39,787 bases of DNA. Source: Paenibacillus sp. Soil522 (GTDB lineage Bacteria; Bacillota; Bacilli; Paenibacillales; Paenibacillaceae). The translations under genes were made by a program, and so were the position numbers. Within the stretch, counting starts at the first letter, position 1. Each line of letters starts with the position of its first letter. The DNA is taken from positions 1,382-41,168 of the forward strand of contig NZ_LMRV01000053.1 of the NCBI RefSeq assembly GCF_001428245.1. Reading direction: 5' to 3'. The notes under the pieces are model-generated. The model saw only the letters and a program-made list of their open reading frames with translations. It did no database searches and was not told where the DNA came from. This document shows, one piece after another, positions 8,309-16,498 of this stretch.

Positions 8309-9692
8309 ATGGCTAAGTCACCCCACCTCGCTCAAAATCATTTCCGTCATTGTCGGATTGCTGCTCTGGGCTGTCGTACATATTGATCCGGATACGTCAC
8401 CTCAGACGGTAACATCTAATATTGATACAAAGACGATAGAGGCATCTGTTATTACAACCGAGGGCCTGGATAGCGATAAGTATGTTCTGACGGCCATGGA
8501 TCCTACCGTAGTACGGCTTGACGTGCAGGGGAGTTTCTCTGATCTGCTCAAGGCTTCTTCATTAGATGATTATGTCGTGAAGGTGGACTTGAAGGGTACG
8601 AAAGCAGGCATACATGAATTGCCCTTGACCGTAAGATTACCTAAAGGGGTTCAGCTTGTGGAGATGTCGCCGCGAACCGTAATGGTGCAGATTGAAGAGA
8701 TTTTAACGAAGCCGTTCGAGCTTCGGGTCGTTACGGAAGGAAAGCCGGCTGACGGCTTTGTAATGGGAGATTCATCGATTGTAGCGCCAACGACAGGCGT
8801 CGAGGTTACACTGCCAAAGGATGATATGAGCCGGATCGGACTCGTAACGACGGAGATTAGTGTCGAAGGCGCTGATAAAACGGTCGTTAATAAAAAGTCT
8901 AAAGTAGTCGTATATGATACGGATGGCAAAGAGATGACGAATGCGATCATTACTCCGGAAACGGTTCATGCCGAGGTGAAGGTAACACCGCCGTTCAAAA
9001 CACTGCCTTTGCAGGTGCGCTATACCGGTACTTTACCTGAGGGGCTAAGCTTAGTATCGGTTAAGCCGGCGCTTGATCAGGTGACCGTTTACGGCGAGCA
9101 GAAGTCGTTAGAAGAGCTTCAGATTTATGATGGCGTAGTGCTCGATCTCTCGAAGGTGAAGGAATCAGGCACCCTACAGTTGAAGACGGAGCCAATCGAA
9201 GGCATTAAATCGGTCGATCCTGCCGAGGTATCGGTCAAGGTCGTTGTAGCTCCTAATATTAAGCGAACCTTTACGGGACTGCCCGTAAAGGTTGAGGGGC
9301 TCGAAAGCGGGTCGTCTGCCGTTATCCGGTCTCCAGCGGACGGAAAAATTAATTTGACAGTTAGCGGAGCGGAATCTGTCATATCCGCACTTAAGGCAGA
9401 TGCAATCAGTGTTATTGCGAATGTCGAGGGACTGAAGCCGGGCGTACATAACGTCACGCTTCAGGTCGATGTGCCTGCCTATGTGCAGACGGTTCCGGTT
9501 AAAGGGCAGACGCTGACCGTATCCATCGAGATTATAGACGATGCAGTCTCTGAGCAAGGGCAGGAGGACTCAGAGGAGGTTGGAGGAACGCCGACAGAGG
9601 AGCCTCCGGCATCGGCGCCAACACCGGATACCGTTGCGGAGAGCGGAGATGAAGGAGGTAGCGCTGCAGGCGGCTCTAATACAAGTCCTTAA
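8301..9692 (+). CDS. cdaR: CdaA regulatory protein CdaR (YbbR-domain)
   Basis: This 463-residue protein has one N-terminal membrane segment (SLKIISVIVGLLLWAVV) and extracytoplasmic YbbR domains, about four repeats of some 80 residues (for example PKGVQLVEMSPRTVMVQ, PEGLSLVSVKPALDQVTVYG). It ends in an acidic Pro/Gly/Ser-rich tail from about residue 415. It is known to bind CdaA and modulate c-di-AMP production. AAAGGAGG lies 6 bases before ATG 8301. A GTG directly before it (8298) could also start translation. The low-complexity tail looks disordered and may reach into the wall. Confidence 0.93.
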   Translation: MDKWLSHPTSLKIISVIVGLLLWAVVHIDPDTSPQTVTSNIDTKTIEASVITTEGLDSDKYVLTAMDPTVVRLDVQGSFSDLLKASSLDDYVVKVDLKGTKAGIHELPLTVRLPKGVQLVEMSPRTVMVQIEEILTKPFELRVVTEGKPADGFVMGDSSIVAPTTGVEVTLPKDDMSRIGLVTTEISVEGADKTVVNKKSKVVVYDTDGKEMTNAIITPETVHAEVKVTPPFKTLPLQVRYTGTLPEGLSLVSVKPALDQVTVYGEQKSLEELQIYDGVVLDLSKVKESGTLQLKTEPIEGIKSVDPAEVSVKVVVAPNIKRTFTGLPVKVEGLESGSSAVIRSPADGKINLTVSGAESVISALKADAISVIANVEGLKPGVHNVTLQVDVPAYVQTVPVKGQTLTVSIEIIDDAVSEQGQEDSEEVGGTPTEEPPASAPTPDTVAESGDEGGSAAGGSNTSP

Positions 9693-9754
9693 TCAACAAA
9701 GCAGTATAGGCAGATAATAATGAACGCAGCATATAACAAAGGAGCATTTTAATT

Positions 9755-11095
9755 ATGGGGAAATATTTCGGAACAGACGGTGTGCGGGGCATAGCCAATC
9801 GTGAGCTTACACCAGAGCTGGCTTATAAAATCGGTCGCTGCGGCGGCTATGTTTTAACACGTCAGGCCAAAAAGCCTAAGGTGGTTATCGGTCTGGATAC
9901 ACGTATATCCGGTCCGATGTTGGAATCTGCGCTAATTGCGGGCTTATTGTCGATTGGTGCAAGCGTTGTGCGTCTGGGTGTCGTTTCTACGCCGGCAGTC
10001 GCTTACATTACACGTGAGCTGAATGCTGATGCGGGCGTAATGATTTCTGCTTCACACAATCCGGTAGAGGATAATGGCATTAAATTTTTCGCTGGCGACG
10101 GCTTTAAATTGTCGGATGATACCGAGCTCGAAATCGAACAACTAATTGATGCTTTAACAGATGAATTACCACGGCCTGAGGGTGGGGATATCGGAGCGGT
10201 ATCAAGCGATAAAGGCGCAAAACAGCGTTATCTGGATTACTTGAAAACAACGATCAAAGGTGAGTTCAGCGGTTTGAAAATCGTACTCGACTGCGCGAAC
10301 GGCGCAGCTTATGAGCTGGCTCCTTCCGTATTCCGCGAGCTTGGAGCGGACATTATAACGGTAGGCGCCGAACCAGACGGGCTTAATATTAATGCCGGTG
10401 TCGGATCGACGCATCCGGAATATTTGCGCGAGCAAGTACTAAAACATGGCGCAGATGTCGGGCTTTCTTTTGACGGGGATGCTGACCGTCTAATCGCGAT
10501 TGATGAGAATGGCGAAGAGGTGGACGGCGATTTTATTTTGTGTATTATTGGCGATGCGATGAAGCGGGCTGGCAAGCTGAAGGAAGATACAATCGTAACG
10601 ACGGTGATGGCTAACATCGGCTTCTTCAAGGGCGCGGAGCGCATTGGTCTGAAAACCGCGCAAACGGCAGTAGGCGACCGTTACGTCATGGAAGAAATGC
10701 GCCGCGGCGGCTTCAACCTCGGCGGCGAACAATCCGGTCATGTTATTTTCCTTGACCATATTACGACAGGTGACGGTATTCTTACAGCGCTGCAGCTCGT
10801 TGATACGCTTGCAGCCTCCGGTAAGAAGTTAAGCGAGCTCAAAGGTCTGATGCGCAAATATCCGCAAAAGCTCATTAACGTTCGGGTAGCAGATAAGAGC
10901 TTATACCAAGGCAATACAGCAATCGAGAATGCGGTTAAACTTGTGGAGCTTGAGCTAGGCGATAACGGCCGCGTGCTTGTTCGTCCATCAGGTACGGAAT
11001 CTTTGATTCGTGTAATGGCGGAAGGACCGGAGAAGGACCAGGTTGAGGCATACGTTGCGCAAATCGCTGACGTCGTTAAAAGTGAACTAGGTTAA
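9755..11095 (+). CDS. glmM: Phosphoglucosamine mutase
   Basis: GlmM interconverts glucosamine-6-phosphate and glucosamine-1-phosphate on the way to UDP-GlcNAc and peptidoglycan. The 446-residue protein starts [15 protein letters not shown]. It has the phosphoserine loop SASHNP with Ser100, the metal loop DGDADR, the sugar loop GGEQSGH and the phosphate site RPSGTES. This is full family length with all motifs. CAAAGGAG lies 11 bases upstream. Placement after cdaA-cdaR is the conserved firmicute arrangement; CdaA, CdaR and GlmM are known to form a complex. Confidence 0.97.
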   Translation: MGKYFGTDGVRGIANRELTPELAYKIGRCGGYVLTRQAKKPKVVIGLDTRISGPMLESALIAGLLSIGASVVRLGVVSTPAVAYITRELNADAGVMISASHNPVEDNGIKFFAGDGFKLSDDTELEIEQLIDALTDELPRPEGGDIGAVSSDKGAKQRYLDYLKTTIKGEFSGLKIVLDCANGAAYELAPSVFRELGADIITVGAEPDGLNINAGVGSTHPEYLREQVLKHGADVGLSFDGDADRLIAIDENGEEVDGDFILCIIGDAMKRAGKLKEDTIVTTVMANIGFFKGAERIGLKTAQTAVGDRYVMEEMRRGGFNLGGEQSGHVIFLDHITTGDGILTALQLVDTLAASGKKLSELKGLMRKYPQKLINVRVADKSLYQGNTAIENAVKLVELELGDNGRVLVRPSGTESLIRVMAEGPEKDQVEAYVAQIADVVKSELG

Positions 11096-11187
11096 TCTTA
11101 AGAAGAAGTTGTCGAAGGCTTGTCGGATTTTGCAGCCGGCGGGCCATCTTTATTTTGGAAAATAGTAAAGGATTTTTCATGGAATAG

Positions 11188-11216
11188 TTGCACAGCAGCT
11201 AGAAAATGAATATGAT
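11188..11216 (+). promoter_or_regulatory. Sigma-A promoter of the glmS transcript
   Basis: TTGCAC, 17 bases, TATGAT. Predicted initiation near 11223 would put about 47 bases before the ribozyme cleavage site. Confidence 0.75.
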
Positions 11217-11264
11217 AGGTAGTATGACTCAGGAAGGAAAGCGAGGATAGAGGTTATTTAAGCA

Positions 11265-11480
11265 TGTTAAGCGCCAGAGCTTGCGTGATGAACGATCTTG
11301 TTGTAGAGCTGGCTGGGAAGCTGAGCTTGAAGCGGGAGTTCATACGGGAAGCTGACGAGGTGAAGGTGTTCGAAACATTCGGCGGGGACCTTCCGGTATT
11401 TGCAAGCCAACCGAAAGCCGTTACGTAAAACGGCCGGGCGACCGGTCATACAATCGTACGGCAGGCTGCTCATTCATCAT
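11265..11480 (+). ncRNA. glmS ribozyme-riboswitch
   Basis: This self-cleaving leader RNA uses glucosamine-6-phosphate as cofactor and lowers glmS expression. The signatures are the 5' core AGCGCCAGA, with predicted cleavage between A11270 and G11271, and TGACGAGG at about 11351-11358. These are followed by the P3-like segment (GGTG...CGAAACATTCGGCGGGGACC) and a P4-like hairpin GCCGTT...AACGGC. P1 looks longer than in B. subtilis (GATGAAC pairs with GTTCAT). The 3' boundary is approximate. glmS begins about 170 bases downstream. Confidence 0.9.
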
Positions 11481-11652
11481 ATCCATTACTCCCGTATGTC
11501 CAAGATGCCACCGGTGGGGTGGGCACGGGCAGAGGGGTTACATTTTCCGCAATGATTGGGATTATTCTGTGACAACTTCATATTGCCTGTGCCGCGCATT
11601 GGCAGGCATCCGATTGGACGGGAAAATAACCTTATCGGAGGCCTATTAAATT
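11481..11652 (+). other. glmS leader after the ribozyme
   Basis: No gene is seen. A hairpin TGCCTG-GCC/GGC-AGGCA (11585-11609) precedes the Shine-Dalgarno. CCGAT at 11610-11614 could pair with ATCGG, which touches the GGAGG, so the site might be partly masked. Confidence 0.35.
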
Positions 11653-13485
11653 ATGTGTGGAATTGTAGGATATATTGGTAAACGCGACTCGCAGGACATT
11701 TTGCTCGAAGGATTGAAGAAGCTGGAGTACCGGGGTTATGATTCTGCCGGTATCGCTGTCTTCACGAAAAACGGGCTCGAAATTACGAAGTCCAAAGGTC
11801 GTTTGGCGAACCTTGAAGGCTTGCTGCGCGAAGAGCCGTTAGAAGGCTTTGTCGGAATTGGTCATACCCGCTGGGCAACACACGGTAAACCATCTGATGT
11901 GAACTCGCATCCGCATACCGATAACACTGCGAAGTTTTCTGTCGTTCATAACGGTATCGTTGAGAACTACTTGAAACTGAAGGAAGAATTAATGGCAAAA
12001 GGGCATATTTTCGTATCGGAAACAGATACGGAAGTTATTTCCCACCTTGTTGCTGATGAATATAACGATAACATTGTGGAAGCCGTTCAACGCGCTGTAA
12101 AGCGTATGCGCGGAGCGTTCGCGCTTGGCGTATTGACGGAGTTTGAACCCGATCGTCTTGTTGCCGTACGGTATGCAAGCCCGCTCGTAATCGGCGTAGG
12201 CGAAGGCGAAAACTTCATCGGCTCGGATATCCCGGCTATTTTGGAGCATACGCGCAACGTATACATTTTGAACGACGGCGAAATGGCAATCTTGACACGT
12301 GATTCTGTCGAAGTAATGACGACTGAAGGCGAAAGTATTTCCAAGGAAATATTTCATGTCGATTGGGATCTCGTAACGGCGGAGAAAGCCGGATTTGATC
12401 ACTTCATGCAGAAAGAAATTTACGAACAGCCTAAAGCATACCGTGACACGATGATGAGCCGTATTACGGAAGACGGCAAGTCCGTGCAATTAAAAGAGCT
12501 TGGTATGTCAGATGAATATATTAAATCGATTCGCAAAGTACAGATCGTAGCATGCGGAACGGCTTATCATGCAGGTCTTGTAGGTAAGTCGGTAATTGAG
12601 ACGCTTGCCCGCATCCCGGTAGAGACGGATGTCGCATCCGAATACCGTTACCGCGGACCAATCGTTACATCGGATACGCTAGTTATCGTTGTAAGCCAAT
12701 CAGGCGAAACAGCAGATACGCTTGCGGCCCTTCGCGAAGCACAACGTAATGGTGCTCGTGTACTCGCGATCACGAACGTTGTCGGCAGCTCGGTCGCTCG
12801 TGAAGCAGACCATGTACTTATTACATGGGCAGGCCTTGAAATCGCGGTTGCTTCGACAAAAGCATACACATCGCAGCTGATCGCATTTTATCTATTTGGT
12901 TTGCAGCTGGCTGGCACGCTTGGAACAAAGGATGCTGCTTACATTGAAGAAATGATTGCCGCTATGCATCAGCTGCCTGCACAGGTTGAGCATATCCTTG
13001 CGCAAGCTGAACAGTTGAAGAAAGTAGCCGTATCTATTTCGCACCATAAACACCTGTTCTTCATCGGCCGAGGCGTAGACTATGCCGTAGCACAAGAAGG
13101 CTCGCTGAAGCTGAAGGAAATTTCGTACATTCACTCCGAGGCTTATGCTGCCGGAGAACTGAAGCACGGAACATTAGCGCTGATCGAGGACGGCATTCCG
13201 GTTATCGCTCTTGTAACGCAGGAAGAGCTGTACGAAAAATCGCTTAGCAACATCAAGGAAGTAAAAGCGCGCGGCGCTCACGTCCTAGGTATCGCTAACG
13301 AAGGCTCAGAAGACGAAGTAGCAAAATCTGTCGACGAGCTATTCGCGATTCCGAAAACGCTGCCGATCTTATCACCGGCATTGTCTGTCGTTCCACTGCA
13401 GCTGATTTCTTACTATGCATCTCTAGCACTCGAGCATGACGTGGATAAGCCAAGAAATTTGGCTAAGAGTGTAACGGTGGAGTAG
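11653..13485 (+). CDS. glmS: Glutamine--fructose-6-phosphate aminotransferase
   Basis: GlmS makes glucosamine-6-phosphate from fructose-6-phosphate and glutamine, the first step to amino sugars. The 610-residue protein starts MCGIVGYIG with the nucleophile Cys2. The N-terminal glutamine amidotransferase domain (about 1-220; GHTRWATHG, HNGIVEN) is followed by two SIS isomerase domains (VACGTAYHAG, VSQSGETADT; FIGRGVDYAVAQEGSLKLKE) and the C-terminal DKPRNLAKSVTVE. The upstream ribozyme gives product feedback. GGAGG lies 11 bases before the ATG. Confidence 0.98.
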   Translation: MCGIVGYIGKRDSQDILLEGLKKLEYRGYDSAGIAVFTKNGLEITKSKGRLANLEGLLREEPLEGFVGIGHTRWATHGKPSDVNSHPHTDNTAKFSVVHNGIVENYLKLKEELMAKGHIFVSETDTEVISHLVADEYNDNIVEAVQRAVKRMRGAFALGVLTEFEPDRLVAVRYASPLVIGVGEGENFIGSDIPAILEHTRNVYILNDGEMAILTRDSVEVMTTEGESISKEIFHVDWDLVTAEKAGFDHFMQKEIYEQPKAYRDTMMSRITEDGKSVQLKELGMSDEYIKSIRKVQIVACGTAYHAGLVGKSVIETLARIPVETDVASEYRYRGPIVTSDTLVIVVSQSGETADTLAALREAQRNGARVLAITNVVGSSVAREADHVLITWAGLEIAVASTKAYTSQLIAFYLFGLQLAGTLGTKDAAYIEEMIAAMHQLPAQVEHILAQAEQLKKVAVSISHHKHLFFIGRGVDYAVAQEGSLKLKEISYIHSEAYAAGELKHGTLALIEDGIPVIALVTQEELYEKSLSNIKEVKARGAHVLGIANEGSEDEVAKSVDELFAIPKTLPILSPALSVVPLQLISYYASLALEHDVDKPRNLAKSVTVE

Positions 13486-13510
13486 TTGCGATAGTTTGAA
13501 GAGATGTTTT

Positions 13511-13560
13511 GTCCAGTGATAAAAAAGTGTGGAACCAGTAAAAAATGTCTGGAACCGCTA
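13511..13560 (+). repeat. Three imperfect ~20-base direct repeats after glmS
   Basis: Three units spaced about 20 bases apart share CCAGT-A6 and TGGAACC (TTGTCCAGTGATAAAAAA, TGGAACCAGTAAAAAA, TGGAACCGCTAA). They resemble the AAGTGTACC...GGTAAAAAA part of the cassettes at 16217 and 18241. They could be AraC-type binding sites for the next gene. Confidence 0.35.
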
Positions 13561-13579
13561 ATCTAGGTAAAATGACTTC

Positions 13580-13623
13580 ATGGGTCGTCCTGAAAAAGAT
13601 TCTTTTCGGGACGGCCCATTTTC
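13580..13623 (+). terminator. Terminator of glmS
   Basis: A long stem pairs ATGGGTCGTCC with GGACGGCCCAT, extended by GAAAA/TTTTC, and is followed by TTTT. It may work in both directions. Confidence 0.75.
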
Positions 13624-13638
13624 ATAGGGAGGCATACA

Positions 13639-13728
13639 TATGGATACCATGTATCCACTTTATCAGCTATCGTCACTAGGGTTATAACAAATGAGTTCTT
13701 TAACGGGGCTATCTCTTGGAAAGCCCCT
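13639..13728. other. Palindrome and second hairpin upstream of the AraC gene
   Basis: TGGATAC-CAT-GTATCCA (13639-13655) is a perfect 7+7 inverted repeat, possibly an operator. GGGGCT/AGCCCC (13705-13727) followed by TATTTGTATTT looks like a second, weaker terminator. No gene is seen in 13486-13902. Confidence 0.4.
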
Positions 13729-13871
13729 ATTTGTATTTGAAGAAACACATAAAATTTCCGAAGAGGTCTAAAGACCGGAGCTAAATCCGACACTTAAGAA
13801 GTTACCTATACCAAAACTTAAATCTCGCATATCCTTATCAAGACATGGTAAAATAAAATCTTAACGGAATC

Positions 13872-13885
13872 TGTAAGCGTTTTCA
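13872..13885. promoter_or_regulatory. cre box (CcpA site) before the AraC regulator gene
   Basis: TGTAAGCGTTTTCA matches TGWAANCGNTNWCA at every position. It lies 17 bases before the ATG, so CcpA would act as a roadblock or on a nearby promoter. Confidence 0.75.
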
Positions 13886-13902
13886 ACTTCGGGGGGACTA
13901 AA

Positions 13903-16200
13903 ATGTACAGATCGAGATTTACAAATATTTTCAGAAGCTTTCTCATTTCGTACATTGTTATTTTAATTATTTCCAATGTGGCCGGATACATTTCATATCG
14001 GGCGGCGATAGATGTTGCGGAATCTAGCTCGATTGATACCAGCTTAATGGTGTTGAAACAAAGTAAAGATATTTTAGAGCGGCGAATGGACGAAGTCGAA
14101 GCATTTACAACACAGATTGCCATGAATCAGGATTTGATGCATCTTCTAAGTGAAAGTGTGAATGAGGAAAATTATCCGGTTTATGATCTGCGGAAAATTT
14201 GGCAAGATGTATATGCCTATGGACTTACGAATGATTTTTTACAGTACTTTTACATCTATTTGAGAAATTATAACGCGGTTATCTCCCCGAAATCCGTATA
14301 TTTACGAAGTGAACATTTTTACGAGCTATACCGCTACAACGATCTTTCCTTTGAGGAATGGAAAGAAACGATACTGGAAAAGGGCCATCAACACTGGATT
14401 ATGCCGCTCCACACATACAGCGATAATGGGAATGAGACGATGCGAATCTCTTATGTGCAATCGATCCCTTTGGACAGCATAAATCACCCGATGGGAGCGA
14501 TTGTTATACCTATAGACCAGAAGAGAATCGGCAGCCTGCTGGACAGCATCCCCAATCAATACGGCGGCTGGGCCTATATTTCGGATAGTCAGGGGAATAC
14601 TCTAGCTATAGTCGGGACCGACGAATCGCAAGTAAAGGGTTTGCAGCTTGTGTCCGGGACGAGCGGAGATGTCTCGAAACGATATATAGACGATACATTG
14701 ATTATCTCGATTCGTTCCGAATCCAACGATTGGATATATACTGCGGGCATCCCAAAACAAGAGATCATGAAGAAAGCTAATGTCATCAAGAAGAATACTT
14801 GGATTATCACGTCTGCGACACTGCTTTTGGGGCTCTTCATCAGTTTGCTTATGGCCTATCGCAACAGCGCGCCGATCCATAAATTGATTGGGATCTTCAT
14901 GGAACAAGTCGGCCAGGATTCTGCGAAAAAAATAAACGGATACCACTTTTTGCACGGAAACATATCCAGCCTGATTTCGAATAACAAGAAGCTGGAAACG
15001 GAATTAAACCGGCAGACCCCGCTGCTGAGAGACGCTTTCTTGAAACGGTTGGTGAAGGGGGAGTTTGAATCGCTGAACGAAATCAGGGCGATGGCTTCCC
15101 AAACGGGTATCGAACTGCATGGAGAATTCGGTTATGTGGGACTTATTCAAGTTAATGGGTATCGCGGCATGGATAGCAAAGACGTTCTGAATGAACTGTA
15201 TGCTGCACGACTGATTGCCAAACAGAAAATGCAAGAGATCACCGGCAAACTCAACCTGACAGATATGGATTCCGATAAGATCGTTGTCATTTTAATGTCT
15301 AATGAAGAGCCCGATGTCGTTATGAAAAGGGAAATCGAGGCGATGATAACCAGTCTCCGCACAGCTTTAGAATCCGAGTATCGAATTTTGCTGACCGTTT
15401 CCATGGGCGCCGTATTCCATGGTCATCCCGATATCAGCCGATCTTATTACGAAGCGAAGCGGGCGATGGAGCATGCAGCTTTCATCAAAGTCAGCGGGGT
15501 GCTGTGGCACCATAGCATGCCGAAAGAAACGGCAACTTTCTATTACCCGATTGATCTTGAGCTTCGATTGCTGAATGCTTTGAAGGCCGGGGAACAATCC
15601 GAAGTGAAGAGGATCGTGTCTCTAATATTCGAACAGAACTTTGTGGATCGGGATTTGTCGCCAGAAATGGCGGAGCAGCTTGTAGGCCAAATGAAAGGAA
15701 CCATAATCAAACTCCTGGACCAAAAAGGACTAATGGAATCGAACGTTATGGAGAATATGAGAGTTCAAACGGTTCGTATCCAGTCGACTGACGGACTTGA
15801 CAAAGTGAGGCATGACCTGGAGAACGTGATGGAAGCCTTTTGTCGCATGATTGTGAATAATAGAAATAAAAGAGAGCACGAGACGGTACGTACATTAATA
15901 TCAAGGCTGGAAGAGCTGTATGGAGATCCGGATATGTCTGTATATAAATTCGCTGAAACGGTGGGACGTCCGGAAAGGTATATTTCGCAACTTTTTAAAG
16001 AACAAACGGGACAAACATTATCCGAGTATTTGGAGCAAATGCGAATCAATAAGGCAACCGAATTATTGGTTCGTACCGGGATGACGATTGATGAAATTGC
16101 CCGGCAAACTGGCTATAACAGCTCGCATTCTTTCAGGAGGGCGTTTAAAAGGGTTTCAGGAGCATCCCCGAGCATGTACAGAAATACAACGGAGAAATAA
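13903..16200 (+). CDS. Membrane-bound AraC-family transcriptional regulator
   Basis: This 765-residue one-component regulator is of the type common beside Paenibacillus sugar importers. It has membrane segment 1 at about residues 11-30 (SYIVILIISNVAGYISY) and an extracytoplasmic sensor of about 260 residues, probably a Cache-like fold. Membrane segment 2 is at about 297-317 (WIITSATLLLGLFISLLMAY), followed by a cytoplasmic linker and two AraC-type helix-turn-helices in the last 100 residues (MSVYKFAETVGRPERYISQLF; TIDEIARQTGYNSSHSFRRAF). A GGGGGG Shine-Dalgarno precedes ATG 13903. Its likely targets are the twin cassettes in front of the binding-protein and permease genes. A cre box suggests catabolite repression. 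Confidence 0.9.
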   Translation: MYRSRFTNIFRSFLISYIVILIISNVAGYISYRAAIDVAESSSIDTSLMVLKQSKDILERRMDEVEAFTTQIAMNQDLMHLLSESVNEENYPVYDLRKIWQDVYAYGLTNDFLQYFYIYLRNYNAVISPKSVYLRSEHFYELYRYNDLSFEEWKETILEKGHQHWIMPLHTYSDNGNETMRISYVQSIPLDSINHPMGAIVIPIDQKRIGSLLDSIPNQYGGWAYISDSQGNTLAIVGTDESQVKGLQLVSGTSGDVSKRYIDDTLIISIRSESNDWIYTAGIPKQEIMKKANVIKKNTWIITSATLLLGLFISLLMAYRNSAPIHKLIGIFMEQVGQDSAKKINGYHFLHGNISSLISNNKKLETELNRQTPLLRDAFLKRLVKGEFESLNEIRAMASQTGIELHGEFGYVGLIQVNGYRGMDSKDVLNELYAARLIAKQKMQEITGKLNLTDMDSDKIVVILMSNEEPDVVMKREIEAMITSLRTALESEYRILLTVSMGAVFHGHPDISRSYYEAKRAMEHAAFIKVSGVLWHHSMPKETATFYYPIDLELRLLNALKAGEQSEVKRIVSLIFEQNFVDRDLSPEMAEQLVGQMKGTIIKLLDQKGLMESNVMENMRVQTVRIQSTDGLDKVRHDLENVMEAFCRMIVNNRNKREHETVRTLISRLEELYGDPDMSVYKFAETVGRPERYISQLFKEQTGQTLSEYLEQMRINKATELLVRTGMTIDEIARQTGYNSSHSFRRAFKRVSGASPSMYRNTTEK

Positions 16201-16229
16201 TCTTCGGTCATCATTTGACCTCAGGAACC

Positions 16230-16259
16230 ACGGTTTCGCCAGCGGCGAAGCCGTTTTTT
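16230..16259 (+). terminator. Terminator of the AraC regulator gene
   Basis: GGTTTCGCC pairs with GGCGAAGCC around AGC, followed by GTTTTTTG. Confidence 0.85.
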
Positions 16260-16343
16260 GTTGTGTTTAGGAAGTGTACCATCAGGTAAAAAACGTCCCC
16301 TCCTCGTTTGTCGGCAAGTGTACCCCGATTCCGGAGATGTACC

Positions 16344-16373
16344 TTTACAGTACGAATTACAATGAGGTAAGTT
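16344..16373 (+). promoter_or_regulatory. Candidate activator-dependent promoter of the binding-protein gene
   Basis: TTTACA, 18 bases, TAAGTT. The ATGTACC box ends on the base before the -35. The same layout (TTTACA-N18-TAAATT) recurs in copy 2. Confidence 0.55.
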
Positions 16374-16428
16374 GTCCATGTTAAGAAATATCAGGAGAGA
16401 AGCTGGCGTAACACTGTCGGCTAAACGT

Positions 16429-16450
16429 CAAGGAGGTGATGTCCATGTGA
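16429..16450 (+). promoter_or_regulatory. Extended Shine-Dalgarno with start-stop codons (STAB-SD-like)
   Basis: AAGGAGGTGAT complements the 16S rRNA tail over 11 bases. It is followed five bases later by ATG TGA, a start directly followed by a stop. It sits about 50 bases downstream of the predicted transcript start and about 50 before the binding-protein gene. A ribosome parked here could protect the 5' end, as the cry3A STAB-SD does. This role is inferred. Confidence 0.5.
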
Positions 16451-16498
16451 ATATCAAAAGGATCGGATATAAATTGAGAATCTAAGAAGGGGTTAGCC

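Larger units (their letters stand above)
16217..16373 (+). repeat. Regulatory cassette, copy 1 (before binding-protein gene)
   Basis: Nearly identical over about 155 bases to 18241-18399, including 30 unbroken identical bases (16295-16324). It holds a terminator, then TGTACC boxes at 16274 (GTGTACC), 16318 (GTGTACC) and 16337 (ATGTACC), then a weak promoter. Box spacing is 44 and 19 bases in both copies, even though single-base indels between boxes 1 and 2 have shifted and compensated. It probably binds the adjacent AraC regulator as an activator. Confidence 0.8.

Noticed and set aside
16378..16483. 35-codon frame MLRNIRREAGVTL... before the binding-protein gene
   Set aside because: Its ATG lies about at the predicted transcript start with no room for a Shine-Dalgarno. 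The strong Shine-Dalgarno inside it points to another frame.
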